Assembly: GCF_900129305.1 (NCBI RefSeq)
Contig: NZ_FQVB01000011.1
Span: 1-64,000, forward strand
Reading direction: 5' to 3'
Source: Desulfacinum infernum DSM 9756
GTDB lineage: Bacteria; Desulfobacterota; Syntrophobacteria; Syntrophobacterales; DSM-9756
Length of the DNA stretch: 64,000 bases
Shown here piece after piece: positions 8,254 through 17,804 of this stretch. Numbering within the stretch: position 1 is the first letter of the stretch; each line of letters opens with the position of its first letter. Both the position numbers and the translations under genes were made by a program. Under the pieces are notes generated by a model. The model did no database searches. It was given only the letters and a program-made list of their open reading frames with translations, and was not told the origin of the DNA.

Positions 8254-9345
8254 TTACCTGTACCGGTAACCCCGGGGCCGCTCCCCGAGGATCACCGTCA
8301 CCCGGTCCCGATCTCCTTCCCAGTGAACCACGTCCAGGCGCACGCGGTCCCCCGGTCGGTGCCGCCGAAGGGCCCGCATGAGGTCGTCGGCGCTTTCCAC
8401 GGGCTCCCCGTCGATTCCCACCACCACGTCACCGCCCACGATGAGCACGTAGTTGCCCACCTGGGCGCGGGCGTGGCCGCCGCGAAGCCCCGCCTTGTCC
8501 GCCGGTCCTCCCGGCACCACCTCCACGATCATGGCTCCCCGGGACACGCTCAGTTGCAGCGCTTCCGCAAAATCGGGAAAGAGGGTCATGAGGGTGGCTC
8601 CCAGCCAGGGATATCCGTAGTAGCCCTTTTCAATCAGCTCCCGGACCACCTGTTTGACCGTGTCCACAGGGATGGCGAACCCGATGCCCACATTGGCGCC
8701 CGTGGGGCTGAAGATGGCGGTGTTGACGCCGATCATCTTTCCCGACGAATCGATGAGCGGCCCGCCGGAATTGCCGGGGTTGATGGAGGCGTCCGTCTGG
8801 ATCACGTCCTCCACCAGGGCACCGCCGGGAGAGCGCAGGGTTCGGCCCACCGAGCTGATGATCCCCGTAGTGAGGGTTTGGCCCAAGCCGAAGGGGTTTC
8901 CGATGGCGAGAACCTTCTGGCCCACTTTGAGGTCCTTGGAGCTGCCCATGGGGATCACCACCAGATCCTTCTTGGGCGCATCGATCTTGATGACGGCGAT
9001 GTCGGTGTTGGGGTCCGACCCGATGAACTTGGCGGCGTACTTCTTGCCGTTGGCCAGGGTCACTTCCAGCTTGCGGGCATCCTCGATCACGTGGTGGTTG
9101 GTCAGAATGTAGCCTTCGTCGCTGATGATGGATCCGGACCCGGCGCCTTGCCGAGGAATGATGTTGAAGAAGAAGTCCCGCTCCAAGACGGTGCTGGTGA
9201 TGTTCACCACGCCCGGGGAAAGCTTGCGGTACAGCTCGATGTTGTTTTCTTCATCCTCCGTCAAGGCCCAGGCCTTGGGAAGAACCAGGACCATCAGGCA
9301 CACCGCCGCCACGGTCCCCCACCACGTCTTCCTCCAGAGCCTCAT
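8254..9345 (-). CDS. Periplasmic trypsin-like serine protease with PDZ domain (DegP/HtrA family)
   Basis: A 363-residue Deg-family protease, probably periplasmic, for envelope protein quality control. The N-terminal hydrophobic stretch (TVAAVCLMVLVLPKAWA) looks like a signal peptide or anchor. The protease domain shows His in LTNHHVIEDA, Asp in NTDIAVIKI and Ser in NPGNSGGPL. A single C-terminal PDZ domain (about 245-345, with AMIVEVVPGGPADKAGL and VVGIDGEPVESADDL) follows. The ATG at 9345 was preferred over one 30 bases upstream because GAGGAGG precedes it. It lies 13 bp downstream of a second, PDZ-less paralogue on the same strand. One PDZ resembles DegS more than DegP. Confidence 0.92.
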   Translation of the reverse strand: MRLWRKTWWGTVAAVCLMVLVLPKAWALTEDEENNIELYRKLSPGVVNITSTVLERDFFFNIIPRQGAGSGSIISDEGYILTNHHVIEDARKLEVTLANGKKYAAKFIGSDPNTDIAVIKIDAPKKDLVVIPMGSSKDLKVGQKVLAIGNPFGLGQTLTTGIISSVGRTLRSPGGALVEDVIQTDASINPGNSGGPLIDSSGKMIGVNTAIFSPTGANVGIGFAIPVDTVKQVVRELIEKGYYGYPWLGATLMTLFPDFAEALQLSVSRGAMIVEVVPGGPADKAGLRGGHARAQVGNYVLIVGGDVVVGIDGEPVESADDLMRALRRHRPGDRVRLDVVHWEGDRDRVTVILGERPRGYRYR

Positions 9346-9358
9346 TTCACGCTCCTCC

Positions 9359-10207
9359 TCAGCGAACACGGGCAATCCGCCTCCAGATCCAATAGGCCAG
9401 CAGGCCCGCCAGGATGTAACCCAAATACCTGTTCAGCCAGTTCGTCATGCCGGGAACCGCCGCCTTCACCCGGTTGACCGGGATGGCGAACCCGATGCCC
9501 ACATTGGCCCCCGTGGGACTCAAGATGGCCGTATTGATCCCCACCAGCCGCCCCCGGCTGTCCACCAGAGCCCCTCCCGAATTGCCGGGGTTGATGGCCG
9601 CATCCACCTGGATGAGATCTTGGAGCACCCGGCCTTCGTCCCGGATGGTCCTGCCCAGCTGACTGACGCCCCCGGCCGTGAGTGTATGGCCGAGGCCGAA
9701 GGGATTGCCCAAGGCATAGACCTTTTGTCCCACCTGCAGGGCGTCCGAATCCCCCAGTTCGATGGGAACCAGTTCCCTGCCCTCGGCCTCGATGCGGATG
9801 ACGGCCAGGTCGTCTTCGGGAGAGATCCCTACCACCTCCGCGGGCCGGCGGCTTCCGTCTGCCAGCCGCACTTCTATGGCCTTGGCGTCCCGGACGACAT
9901 GGTAGTTGGTGACGATGGTTCCGTCCGCCTTCAAAATCACACCCGATCCAGCCCCTTCCTGCGGAACGGGCCGATAGAAGAAATCGTAGAGAATGCTGGT
10001 GGTGATCACATTGACCACGGACGGGGATACCTTTTCGTAGACGGCGATGGTATTCTTTTCCTCCTGCAGCAGCGCCCGGCAGGTGCCGGGAACAAAGAGG
10101 CTAAGGACGAGCACCCAAAACCCCAGACGAAGGGCACCGAGCCGCCGATTGCCGGAAAGGGCCCTCGAGTTGCGCCAGAGACCAGGAATCGTTTTATCTC
10201 CTTCCAT
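9359..10207 (-). CDS. Trypsin-like serine protease without PDZ, with C-terminal membrane helix
   Basis: A 282-residue paralogue of the preceding Deg protease. The catalytic triad is readable: His in VTNYHVVRDA, Asp in EDDLAVIRI, Ser in NPGNSGGALVDS. An N-terminal hydrophobic segment (FWVLVLSLFVPGTCRA) could be a signal peptide. Instead of a PDZ domain, the protein ends in one predicted membrane helix (YLGYILAGLLAYWIWRRI) with a basic tail. It is thus likely tethered to the inner membrane with the protease in the periplasm. Start ATG 10207 has GGAG five bases upstream; a GTG 12 bases earlier is the alternative. With no PDZ of its own it may act with the downstream paralogue (inference). Confidence 0.88.
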   Translation of the reverse strand: MEGDKTIPGLWRNSRALSGNRRLGALRLGFWVLVLSLFVPGTCRALLQEEKNTIAVYEKVSPSVVNVITTSILYDFFYRPVPQEGAGSGVILKADGTIVTNYHVVRDAKAIEVRLADGSRRPAEVVGISPEDDLAVIRIEAEGRELVPIELGDSDALQVGQKVYALGNPFGLGHTLTAGGVSQLGRTIRDEGRVLQDLIQVDAAINPGNSGGALVDSRGRLVGINTAILSPTGANVGIGFAIPVNRVKAAVPGMTNWLNRYLGYILAGLLAYWIWRRIARVR

Positions 10208-10233
10208 GAAAACTCCCACAGGGCAGATCCTTC

Positions 10234-10893
10234 ATGGCCTACCAACCTACCAAAAAGCCACCGCCGCGGCAAACAGTCAACAGTTCCCTCTCCCCCACCG
10301 CCCGGAAACAACCCGTTGGGATCGCCTCGTTCCTTTCCTGGAACGGGTGGAACCACTTGGCGTTGCTCTTCGCCGTCCAGGCCCTGGTTCTGTTCGTCTA
10401 CAAGGCGGCCAAGAACCAGGCCGGAAACCTGGATGTGCGGTGGGCCTTGAGCGCCCTGGCGGGGGGAGGTCTCTTTTGCCTCGCGGCCGGATGGCGGTCG
10501 CGGAAGCGGAAAGACCCGGGGTGGGCCCGGTTTGTGCCGGCCGGCTTCTACGGGCTTTTCATCTACTGTCTTTCGGGACAGTCCCTGGAAGGCGTGGAGC
10601 TTCCCATCCCCGGAGACTTTTTCCATCCCCTGGAATACGCTTCTTTGGGGATCTTGCTGGGTTGGGCCTGGGCGCATCCGCTCTGTAGAAAAAAATCCAC
10701 CCATCTCATGGCCGCCGTTCTCGGCACGGGAAGCCTCTACGCCCTGACGGACGAATGGCACCAGAGCTGGGTGCCCGGACGCGTTCCCAGCTTCACCGAT
10801 TTGACCTGGGATCTGGCGGGTCTCGCCCTGGGGGCGGCACTGGTGCTCTGGATGAAGAGAATTTCTCCGGGCTGGCGGTGCCCGGGCACGTAA
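10234..10893 (+). CDS. VanZ-family membrane protein
   Basis: A 219-residue membrane protein with about four hydrophobic segments (HLALLFAVQALVLFVY, LSALAGGGLFCLAAG, FYGLFIYCLSG, LGAALVLWM). The C-terminal motif SLYALTDEWHQSWVPGR, then SFTDLTWDLAGLALGA, is the VanZ-like signature: a DEWHQ core, a PGR turn, and Asp residues preceding a glycine-rich helix. VanZ was named from teicoplanin resistance in enterococci, but most homologues in environmental bacteria are uncharacterised. It is divergent from the protease pair (26 bp between starts) and separate from pgpA. ATG 10234 is the only plausible start; no strong ribosome binding site is visible. Confidence 0.8.
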   Translation: MAYQPTKKPPPRQTVNSSLSPTARKQPVGIASFLSWNGWNHLALLFAVQALVLFVYKAAKNQAGNLDVRWALSALAGGGLFCLAAGWRSRKRKDPGWARFVPAGFYGLFIYCLSGQSLEGVELPIPGDFFHPLEYASLGILLGWAWAHPLCRKKSTHLMAAVLGTGSLYALTDEWHQSWVPGRVPSFTDLTWDLAGLALGAALVLWMKRISPGWRCPGT

Positions 10894-11060
10894 CGGGTTC
10901 CCGCTCGCGGAGTAAGTTCCGAGAGAGTCGCCTCTTGCCCATTCGCGCAGGGACGGTTCTCGAATCCGCCCCTCCATTGGGCGCTCGCCGCCGCAAGTTC
11001 CTGGACGGCGGAACGTTTATGTTAAACGTTCGCAGGCCCTTTCACGTATCGGCCGGGTCT

Positions 11061-11543
11061 TTAGAGTTTTTCCAAGAAAGGGAGAAGGAAGGCCGTGGCG
11101 GCGTGGGCGTAGAGACCGGCGGCCACGTCGTCGGCCGTGATTCCCAGACCGCCGTGAAGCTCCCGGTCCAACACGCTCACGGGCCAGGGCTTCCAGATGT
11201 CGAAAAGGCGAAAGAAGAACGCACCCACAAGGAGGGAAGGCCCCGTGGCCGGCAGTCCGATCACGGTCACCAGGTAACCCGCCAGCTCATCCAGGACCAC
11301 CTGCCCCGGGTCGGGGTTTTCCAGGATTCGTTGCGCCCGGTCGCACGCCCAACAAGACAGGAAAAAGACAGCCGCCACCACCAGGCAGGCCCAGCCGTAA
11401 GGCAGCTGCGCCACCGCCCAGGCGGCCGGAATCCCCGCCACCACCGTGGCCACCGTTCCCGGGGCCGCCGGAGATCGTCCGAGAAAGCCCAAGCGAGCCA
11501 ACGCCAAAGCCACCGCGTCCATCCCAGTCGGTTTATCCTCCAT
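11061..11543 (-). CDS. pgpA: Phosphatidylglycerophosphatase A
   Basis: PgpA removes phosphate from phosphatidylglycerophosphate in phosphatidylglycerol synthesis at the inner membrane. The product (160 residues from ATG 11543) has the family motifs GFLGRSPAAPGTVAT near the N-terminus, VVLDELAGYLVT in the middle and FFFRLFDIWKPWPVS, followed by GGLGITADDVAAGLYA with its acidic residues. Three to four membrane helices are apparent. The start is uncertain: ATG 11591 would add 16 residues and ATG 11522 would remove seven. The 167 bp between this stop and the VanZ gene contain nothing I can assign. It is divergent from the 1570-residue protein gene. Confidence 0.9.
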   Translation of the reverse strand: MEDKPTGMDAVALALARLGFLGRSPAAPGTVATVVAGIPAAWAVAQLPYGWACLVVAAVFFLSCWACDRAQRILENPDPGQVVLDELAGYLVTVIGLPATGPSLLVGAFFFRLFDIWKPWPVSVLDRELHGGLGITADDVAAGLYAHAATAFLLPFLEKL

Positions 11544-11652
11544 GGGCTCCAGCCAATTTTTCTGGTTCTCCGCGCCCCCTACCGGTATCATAAGGGGTTA
11601 CGGCGCCACAAGCGCTTTTCAAACCTCTGGAGGCTTTGAACGAGGTGATCCC

Positions 11653-14600
11653 ATGGCCCGAGCCGACCAGTCGACCATGCCGTCCGTTTCCGAAGATCCG
11701 CGAATCGTCTTTCGCGTCATCGACCCGGCGGACTACGCCCGCCACGGCATCGATCCCAGGGACGTGCCCATCGGGACCTACGCGGCCCAGGATCACCCGT
11801 CCTTTCTTCTCAGCCGCCACGGCGGAAACGCCTACGGATTCGGGCTGGTGGAACAGACCAAGCTTTCCAAAGCCGACTTCGAATTCCTCCAAGATCTGGA
11901 CCTCACCGACCCGCAGGAAATCGCCCGCAATGCGGACCGCATCAACGAGATCTACAAGAAACTGGGACTTCTGATCCGCTTCTCCAGGGAAGGATCCCGA
12001 TATTTCCTCATCCCCATCAACCTGGTGGCCCAGTCCATCCAGGACATCAAGACCAAAGCCGACGAGATCGAGCGGATCATCCTGGAGCGCATCAAGGAGA
12101 CGGGAACGGAACGGCTGGACATCGGCCTCATGACACCGCCCAGGGACCTCATCTCCCACGAATTGGCAGCCCGCCTTTCCAACCACCGTCTGTTCATCTT
12201 CGATTCGCTGGACAAGGTGAGATCCTGGCGTATCAGCCTGGACGTGGTGATCTTTCCCCGGGACCCCTTCGAATACCTTCTGGATCAGCCCCTGCCCAAA
12301 CCGGTCAAACGCCTGCCCCGGCAGCAACGGATGCTCAACTACGCAGCCTACCTGGCGGGAAAGATCCACGACCTCATGGAACCCGACGGCATCCTGCTGG
12401 TGGTGGGAAACTGTATCTTCTGCAACGAAGATCCGCGGGACTACCGGGTGGAATTCGATACCCCGGAAGACGCCAAGAATTTTCTGCTTTTCACCCACAT
12501 CTACAAAACGCACAAACGCTACGGGGGAAACAGCCGGGTCTTTCACGTGCACCCCATGGACCTGCACTTTTTCCTCAACCAGAAGGACCTGAACGAATCG
12601 CACCTCAAGGAGCTCCTGGGCAGCCAGTCCCTCCAGGACCTGACCCTCCGGGACATCGACCGCCTGCCCCACCTGGACCGGCCCCTGCCCGACCATTACC
12701 AGAGCACGTCGGAACCCGCGTGGGACAGGGTCTTTTCCGTCTATTTTGAAACGGAGCTGGTTTCCAGCAAGTCTTCCGAATCCCAGGAATCGTACTGGAA
12801 GAGGAAGGTTCGAACGGATCGGCCCCTCCCCCACAACCTGGCCCTCTACGTGGGAAGGCCCAAGGCGCCGACCGCCAGCCTGGAAGCCCTGGAAGAGGAG
12901 ATTCGCCGCCAGGGACAGCTCGGCTGCCAGCTGCCCCTGGTGGCCGCTTACCGGAACTCCTTCCGCTTCGTCCTGGACGTGCTCCACGCCCTGCACCAGA
13001 TCCGGGAGGGCAAGCTCCACAAGATCCGCGAAGTGGAAAGGGACCGCCTCACCAACCCGTTTAGACGAAAAGGTTCTCGAAACGGAGACTTCCAGGCAAT
13101 CCTCCGGCTTCTGCGCCAGATGAAGCGACTTAGGCGCATCGAAGATTACCTGAATCCCGACCACATCGAAGGGGCTTCCACCCCGGTGCTGGAAAACATC
13201 GAAAAGCTTTCCCTTCACGGTTTCAGCAAGACTCAGCTGAAGGAACTGGTCGCCACCGTGGTGGGGCACAGCTCCATGAGCCGCGTGGTTTTCGGCAAGA
13301 TGCCCGCCCGAAGCCTCAAACCCCTCACCGACATGGCGGCGACCCAAAATCCCTTCGAAGCCCTGGAAACCCTCCGGGTGTGCCGGCTCATGACCGTAGC
13401 GGAAATCGCCGCCGCCCTGGGCGAAAACTTCACGGCCGCGCAGGCGGAGGAGGTGTTTCGGGTTTATGACGATGCGGTGCAGGTGGCCACCCAGCCCATG
13501 TTGGATTGGGACGCCCTGGAGGATGCACGGATCAGCGAACTGGGGGGCGTTCAGAACAAGGCTCTCCGTGAGATGCTCAAATTCTTCAACCTGTTCGAAT
13601 TCCTGAACAACTGGCAGGAATTCCTGGACAAGGGCCCCCACGAGAAGGAGGTCCTGTGCGATTACGATCCCCAACGGCTGAAGAAACTGGATCAGGTGCT
13701 CACCTTGGCCCACACGGCCAATCTCTTCCGGGCCCGTTTCCGCGAAGACCCCATCCCGAGGCAGACCTTCTTCTTCCGCCAATTCCTGAAGACGGAATTC
13801 CACGGAACGGGCCATCTCTTTCCCAACTTGGGGCCGGAAGCGGGATTCCGCCTGCTTTGGGTGACCGTCAACGTGAGTCGGCACAAGATCGTGAACTTCA
13901 ATCCCATCTTCGCTTCGGTTCAGCCGGAAAAGAGGCCGGAGCGGCTGGAAAAGATCCGCAGAAGCCTCCTACAGCTTCCCCCGGAATCGGTGAACACCGA
14001 TTATCTGGAAAGAATCCGGACCCACCTGGCCCAGGGCCGTCCGGCCTTCATCAAGAACACGGGGATCCGGCTCATCCACAACCCCACCACCAAGGCCACA
14101 GACGTTTCCTACGTGGATGTCCATGAAAACATGAAACACATGGAGACGTTGCTGGCCCGCTTCGAAAACCGGAAGCTGAGGGACATCGCCCTGAAGGATG
14201 TCCAGGAGCTGGAACGCCTCTTTGCCGAGCTGGAAAGCTACAACGTCTATCTGTGCCAGGGCCGTTGCGAGGATGTTCCGGGAGAGGCCCCGGAGGCGGC
14301 CCAGCCGATCCCCATCAGTCAGCGCCTGGATTCCATCAAGGAAAGGATCCGAAACGTCTTTCTGTCCCAAATCTTCGTCCCTGAAGAAATCTACGACACG
14401 GTGGATCTCCTGGTGGGCCACTGCCCCACGCTGCTTCAGTTTCTGCTGCCCGAATTCCACACCCTGGGCCGGCTCATCGAAAACTGGCCCACCCGCAAGA
14501 AACAGTCCGTGGGCACCTACGTGATGCGCTGCCTCAACAAATTCCAGGCCCTCATCACCAAGGACAGGGATTCCTTCCAGGATCAAAACACCTTCTACCA

Positions 14601-16365
14601 GCTGGCCAAGCTGGAATTCGGGCCCTTGGCCGAAGAGGACATCGGGGCCAAGCACCACCAACTGGAAGCCTTGGAGCACCTGGTGGGGCGGATCCAGCAG
14701 CGCCCCTTGCTCTACCAAGCCTTCACGTTGGCGCTCCTCTTCCAGGATCTGGGTAAACTGGAAAGCTACGCGGAAGAAGAAGAGACCCTTCGCCGGATCT
14801 GGACCCACGCGGAGCGAAGCGCCCACATTCTCGAAAGGCGGGCCATTCTGGACCAGTACGGCCTGGATGAACCCCTGCAGCGCCTGATTCTGGACCTGGT
14901 GCGCCATCACGGCGCCATCGGCCACGTGATTCAGGGCGCCGAGCCCCTTTCCGCCCTGGACCACCTGACTCGGGAAAAGGACGACCGCCTCCTGGACGCC
15001 TACGTCCTCCATTGCATTCTGGCGGCGGCGGCCGTGGAGGAAGGCCTCATGACCGAAGACCTCCTGGACCTGTTCCTGGAATACCGTCATGAAGCCCTTC
15101 ATATCATCAAATCGGGGGGAACCTGGGAAGCCCGCCTGCACGACGTTCTCACGGAAAAGGGACGGGCCCTGGTTCACGATCCCCAGTCCGTTCCCTCCGA
15201 AATGCACTTTCTTCTAACCCTGGACAGCACGCTCTGCTTCTTCCTGGACGAGAAAGACCACGACGAGGTGCTCTGGCGGGGGCGCCAGATCGCGGCTTTC
15301 GAAAGACTCTTGCACCTTCTGGAAATCCAGTGGGTGGACTTCAAGGACCTGCAGATGTTTTTCATGAATCTGCCGGCGCCTTTCATCTATCACCAGAAGG
15401 GCTTGAAGAGCATCGGCCTCGCGCATTTCGAGCGATCCCTGGAAAAGGCGGCCGCCGTTCTTCGAAGTCTCAGCGCCATGGAGCCGGAGGTGCGCTGTTA
15501 TCTCCTCCACTGCCTGGATCCCTTGGGAGGAGCCTTCCGGATCTACGACTTTCACCCACTCACCCGGTATTTGACCGTGGAGGAAAGCATCAAGATGCTC
15601 GTCATGGGCCTTCACAGCTACCATGTGCTCATGGAGGAAAGCACGTCCAGGGGCCTTGTGAGCTTCCGGCCCCTGAGCCAGAGCGTCAAGCGGAAGCAGC
15701 AGGCCCTCAAGGACATCCTGGAGGACTTTTCCCTGGGAGGCATTCTGCGAGCTCCCATCGCAGACGGAACACGGAAGCATCTGCAGGGAGGTCTTCTTTT
15801 CGAAACGAGCCCCTTCGGACCGGGCCTGCGCATCGGATTCCGGGACACCCTGCACGTGGATTCCCTCATCCAGGATCTGCGCGCCGCTCGGACCCACGAG
15901 GAGCTGCGGACCAAGTATCGTTTCCATGTCAAAGAGCTTCAAAAGCTGCCCTCCGATACCGCGGAACAGCTGGACGCCCTCAAGCAAGCCTACCAGGAAC
16001 ACTTCCGGAGCATCAGCCAGGGCATTCTCAAGCAGTTCCAGGAGCGCCTGGCGGCCGTGGGCACCTTTTCGGAACTGGACCGGGTGCAGGCGGAGATGGA
16101 GCGGGAGATCGCCGAAAGCGCCCTTTCCGACGACGACGTCTTTCTGCTTCAGGAGCTGTTCGACTTCCATCGGTCCCGGATCCGGGACGAATTCCTTACC
16201 CGGGTGTCCACCACCATCTATGCCATGGACGATCCGCAAGCCCTGGATGCTTACTGGCAGGATTTGAAAAAGGAGCTCTTCCGCTTCCGCCATCATGTGG
16301 GCAAGGAATATGAATCCATGATCGCCGCCTACATCGACGAGAAAACCATGAACGTCAGGAGCTGA
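11653..16365 (+). CDS. Very large uncharacterised protein (1570 aa) with an HD-like central region
   Basis: I do not recognise this protein. It begins MARADQSTMPSVSEDPRIVF, with GAGGTG six bases before ATG 11653. It has no signal peptide or membrane helices, so it is probably cytoplasmic. Around residues 1020-1130 there is HD-hydrolase-like text: LLFQDLGKLESY, THAERSAHILERRA and LVRHHGAIGHVIQG, although the first His of a canonical HD motif is Phe-Gln here. Residues 230-270 (YAAYLAGKIHDLMEPDGILLVVGN) faintly recall a methyltransferase strand. A charged, helical, possibly coiled-coil tail (about 1410-1480) follows. It converges with a histidine kinase gene 11 bp away. Codon use matches its neighbours. 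Function unknown; the HD assignment is tentative. Confidence 0.9.
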   Translation: MARADQSTMPSVSEDPRIVFRVIDPADYARHGIDPRDVPIGTYAAQDHPSFLLSRHGGNAYGFGLVEQTKLSKADFEFLQDLDLTDPQEIARNADRINEIYKKLGLLIRFSREGSRYFLIPINLVAQSIQDIKTKADEIERIILERIKETGTERLDIGLMTPPRDLISHELAARLSNHRLFIFDSLDKVRSWRISLDVVIFPRDPFEYLLDQPLPKPVKRLPRQQRMLNYAAYLAGKIHDLMEPDGILLVVGNCIFCNEDPRDYRVEFDTPEDAKNFLLFTHIYKTHKRYGGNSRVFHVHPMDLHFFLNQKDLNESHLKELLGSQSLQDLTLRDIDRLPHLDRPLPDHYQSTSEPAWDRVFSVYFETELVSSKSSESQESYWKRKVRTDRPLPHNLALYVGRPKAPTASLEALEEEIRRQGQLGCQLPLVAAYRNSFRFVLDVLHALHQIREGKLHKIREVERDRLTNPFRRKGSRNGDFQAILRLLRQMKRLRRIEDYLNPDHIEGASTPVLENIEKLSLHGFSKTQLKELVATVVGHSSMSRVVFGKMPARSLKPLTDMAATQNPFEALETLRVCRLMTVAEIAAALGENFTAAQAEEVFRVYDDAVQVATQPMLDWDALEDARISELGGVQNKALREMLKFFNLFEFLNNWQEFLDKGPHEKEVLCDYDPQRLKKLDQVLTLAHTANLFRARFREDPIPRQTFFFRQFLKTEFHGTGHLFPNLGPEAGFRLLWVTVNVSRHKIVNFNPIFASVQPEKRPERLEKIRRSLLQLPPESVNTDYLERIRTHLAQGRPAFIKNTGIRLIHNPTTKATDVSYVDVHENMKHMETLLARFENRKLRDIALKDVQELERLFAELESYNVYLCQGRCEDVPGEAPEAAQPIPISQRLDSIKERIRNVFLSQIFVPEEIYDTVDLLVGHCPTLLQFLLPEFHTLGRLIENWPTRKKQSVGTYVMRCLNKFQALITKDRDSFQDQNTFYQLAKLEFGPLAEEDIGAKHHQLEALEHLVGRIQQRPLLYQAFTLALLFQDLGKLESYAEEEETLRRIWTHAERSAHILERRAILDQYGLDEPLQRLILDLVRHHGAIGHVIQGAEPLSALDHLTREKDDRLLDAYVLHCILAAAAVEEGLMTEDLLDLFLEYRHEALHIIKSGGTWEARLHDVLTEKGRALVHDPQSVPSEMHFLLTLDSTLCFFLDEKDHDEVLWRGRQIAAFERLLHLLEIQWVDFKDLQMFFMNLPAPFIYHQKGLKSIGLAHFERSLEKAAAVLRSLSAMEPEVRCYLLHCLDPLGGAFRIYDFHPLTRYLTVEESIKMLVMGLHSYHVLMEESTSRGLVSFRPLSQSVKRKQQALKDILEDFSLGGILRAPIADGTRKHLQGGLLFETSPFGPGLRIGFRDTLHVDSLIQDLRAARTHEELRTKYRFHVKELQKLPSDTAEQLDALKQAYQEHFRSISQGILKQFQERLAAVGTFSELDRVQAEMEREIAESALSDDDVFLLQELFDFHRSRIRDEFLTRVSTTIYAMDDPQALDAYWQDLKKELFRFRHHVGKEYESMIAAYIDEKTMNVRS

Positions 16366-16376
16366 AAGGGAAAGGA

Positions 16377-17771
16377 TCAGGAAAGGTCTTCCAGGGGTGT
16401 TTCTTCCTTGAGGGGAAGGATGAAGTAGAATTCATTTCCGAATTTCTTGGGCTCGCATCCCACCTGGCCGCCGTGGATTTCCACCACATTCTTGACGAAA
16501 TGGAGTCCGTGGCCCGTGCCCCGTTCCTGGCCCACGTTGGACGCCCTGTAGCCTTCCTCGAAAAGACGCCGCGCCTCCTCGGGATCCAGAGGTTCTCCGG
16601 TGGTGAAGATGTTGAACCGCACGCCGTGAATCCCATCTCCGAAGTGATTCTTGAGGATCTTGCGATTGTAGGAAATGAGCTTGACCTTCTGGCCCCGGCT
16701 GTCTTCCACCGCACGGGCATACTTGACCGCGTTGGAGAAGAGATTGTCGAAGACCTGGGAAATGAGGCCCTTGTCCACGAAGAGGATCACCTCCTCATCG
16801 GGGATCTCCTCCAGCCGGTTGTCCACCACGATACCCCTCTTCTCGAAGACCGGCCGGTAACGTTCCAACAGGGGTTCGATGATCTCGGTCTTGAAGTTAC
16901 AAGGCTGCTTGCGGAGCACGTAAGTCCCCTTTTCGAAATGGTCCCGCCTCAGCAAGGTTTCCAGAAAAAGGCTCGTGTGCTCATAGTGCTTGGTAAGCGC
17001 CCGGCTCTCCTCTTCCAGCGTCTCGTTTTCCGTGGACAGCATGTGGTAGATCTCGCACAGCTCCCGGCAGAGATCCTCATCCTGCGTCTGGGTGAAAAGG
17101 ATGAGATCGCGCATCCTTTCCTGGATTTCCTTGTAGTTATCCAAGGATTTTTCGAGCCGCCGGATGAAGAGCCGGTAATAGAGATTTGGGGAGATGACGT
17201 TGTGTTCGATGTCGGCAACCAGCTGGTTGATGAACTTGATATGTTCCAGGTTCTGTTGAATCAGCAGCTTCTGGTGCAGGTTGTAGCCGATGCGGTTGGC
17301 CAGTTTTTCAAGAAAAAACCGACCCTTGTCGTCCACCTTCTCCTTGGGGAACACTTCGAAAAGACCCAACAGGTCGCCGCGGCTGCTGAAGGGAAGCCAT
17401 TGGGTGAGGGCCCGGTTGCCCCGGATGGGAAAGAGGACCGCATCCTCGGATTCCTGGATCTCGGCGGGAACGGGAAGGGAAAACCGGAGCCGTTCTTCCG
17501 GGTTCGTGATCAATCCGTCGGTGCTGGTGCTCACCCGCTCCAGGCGCCCGCTCTTGCGGTTGTAGACATAGAGACGACTTTCCAGGTCGAAGAATTCCTT
17601 GGGGACCGCAACACAGAGGAGATAAAGGTTTTCGAGGCTCGTGTATTCCTGGGCCAGATCAAAAAAAGTGGCGAAGGCCTCCTCTTGGAGCCGTTCGAAG
17701 TTGTAGCGCTGGTAGGCTTCCTTCTTTTCCCGAACGCGCTGTCGTATGTCCTGCAAGGTGTCCTTGGACAC
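16377..17771 (-). CDS. Soluble sensor histidine kinase with atypical H-box
   Basis: A 464-residue protein without membrane helices. Residues 30-165 look GAF-like (LYLLCVAVPKEFFDLESRLYVY, then PFSSRGDLLGLFEVFP). A histidine at about 190 lies in VADIEHNVISPNLYYRLF, a position and context expected for the phosphorylated H-box but different from the usual HELRTP. The C-terminal ATPase domain has the N-box FSNAVKYA (about 345) and a GTGHGLHFVKNVVEIHGG G-box (about 430). It would be a cytoplasmic kinase; no response regulator is adjacent. It is upstream of nothing obvious: the gene converges with the 1570-residue protein gene and starts 33 bp after the gpsA stop region. Confidence 0.85.
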   Translation of the reverse strand: MSKDTLQDIRQRVREKKEAYQRYNFERLQEEAFATFFDLAQEYTSLENLYLLCVAVPKEFFDLESRLYVYNRKSGRLERVSTSTDGLITNPEERLRFSLPVPAEIQESEDAVLFPIRGNRALTQWLPFSSRGDLLGLFEVFPKEKVDDKGRFFLEKLANRIGYNLHQKLLIQQNLEHIKFINQLVADIEHNVISPNLYYRLFIRRLEKSLDNYKEIQERMRDLILFTQTQDEDLCRELCEIYHMLSTENETLEEESRALTKHYEHTSLFLETLLRRDHFEKGTYVLRKQPCNFKTEIIEPLLERYRPVFEKRGIVVDNRLEEIPDEEVILFVDKGLISQVFDNLFSNAVKYARAVEDSRGQKVKLISYNRKILKNHFGDGIHGVRFNIFTTGEPLDPEEARRLFEEGYRASNVGQERGTGHGLHFVKNVVEIHGGQVGCEPKKFGNEFYFILPLKEETPLEDLS

Positions 17772-17804
17772 GGCGCCCCCCTTGCTTCCCGCGGAACCGG
17801 TTGC

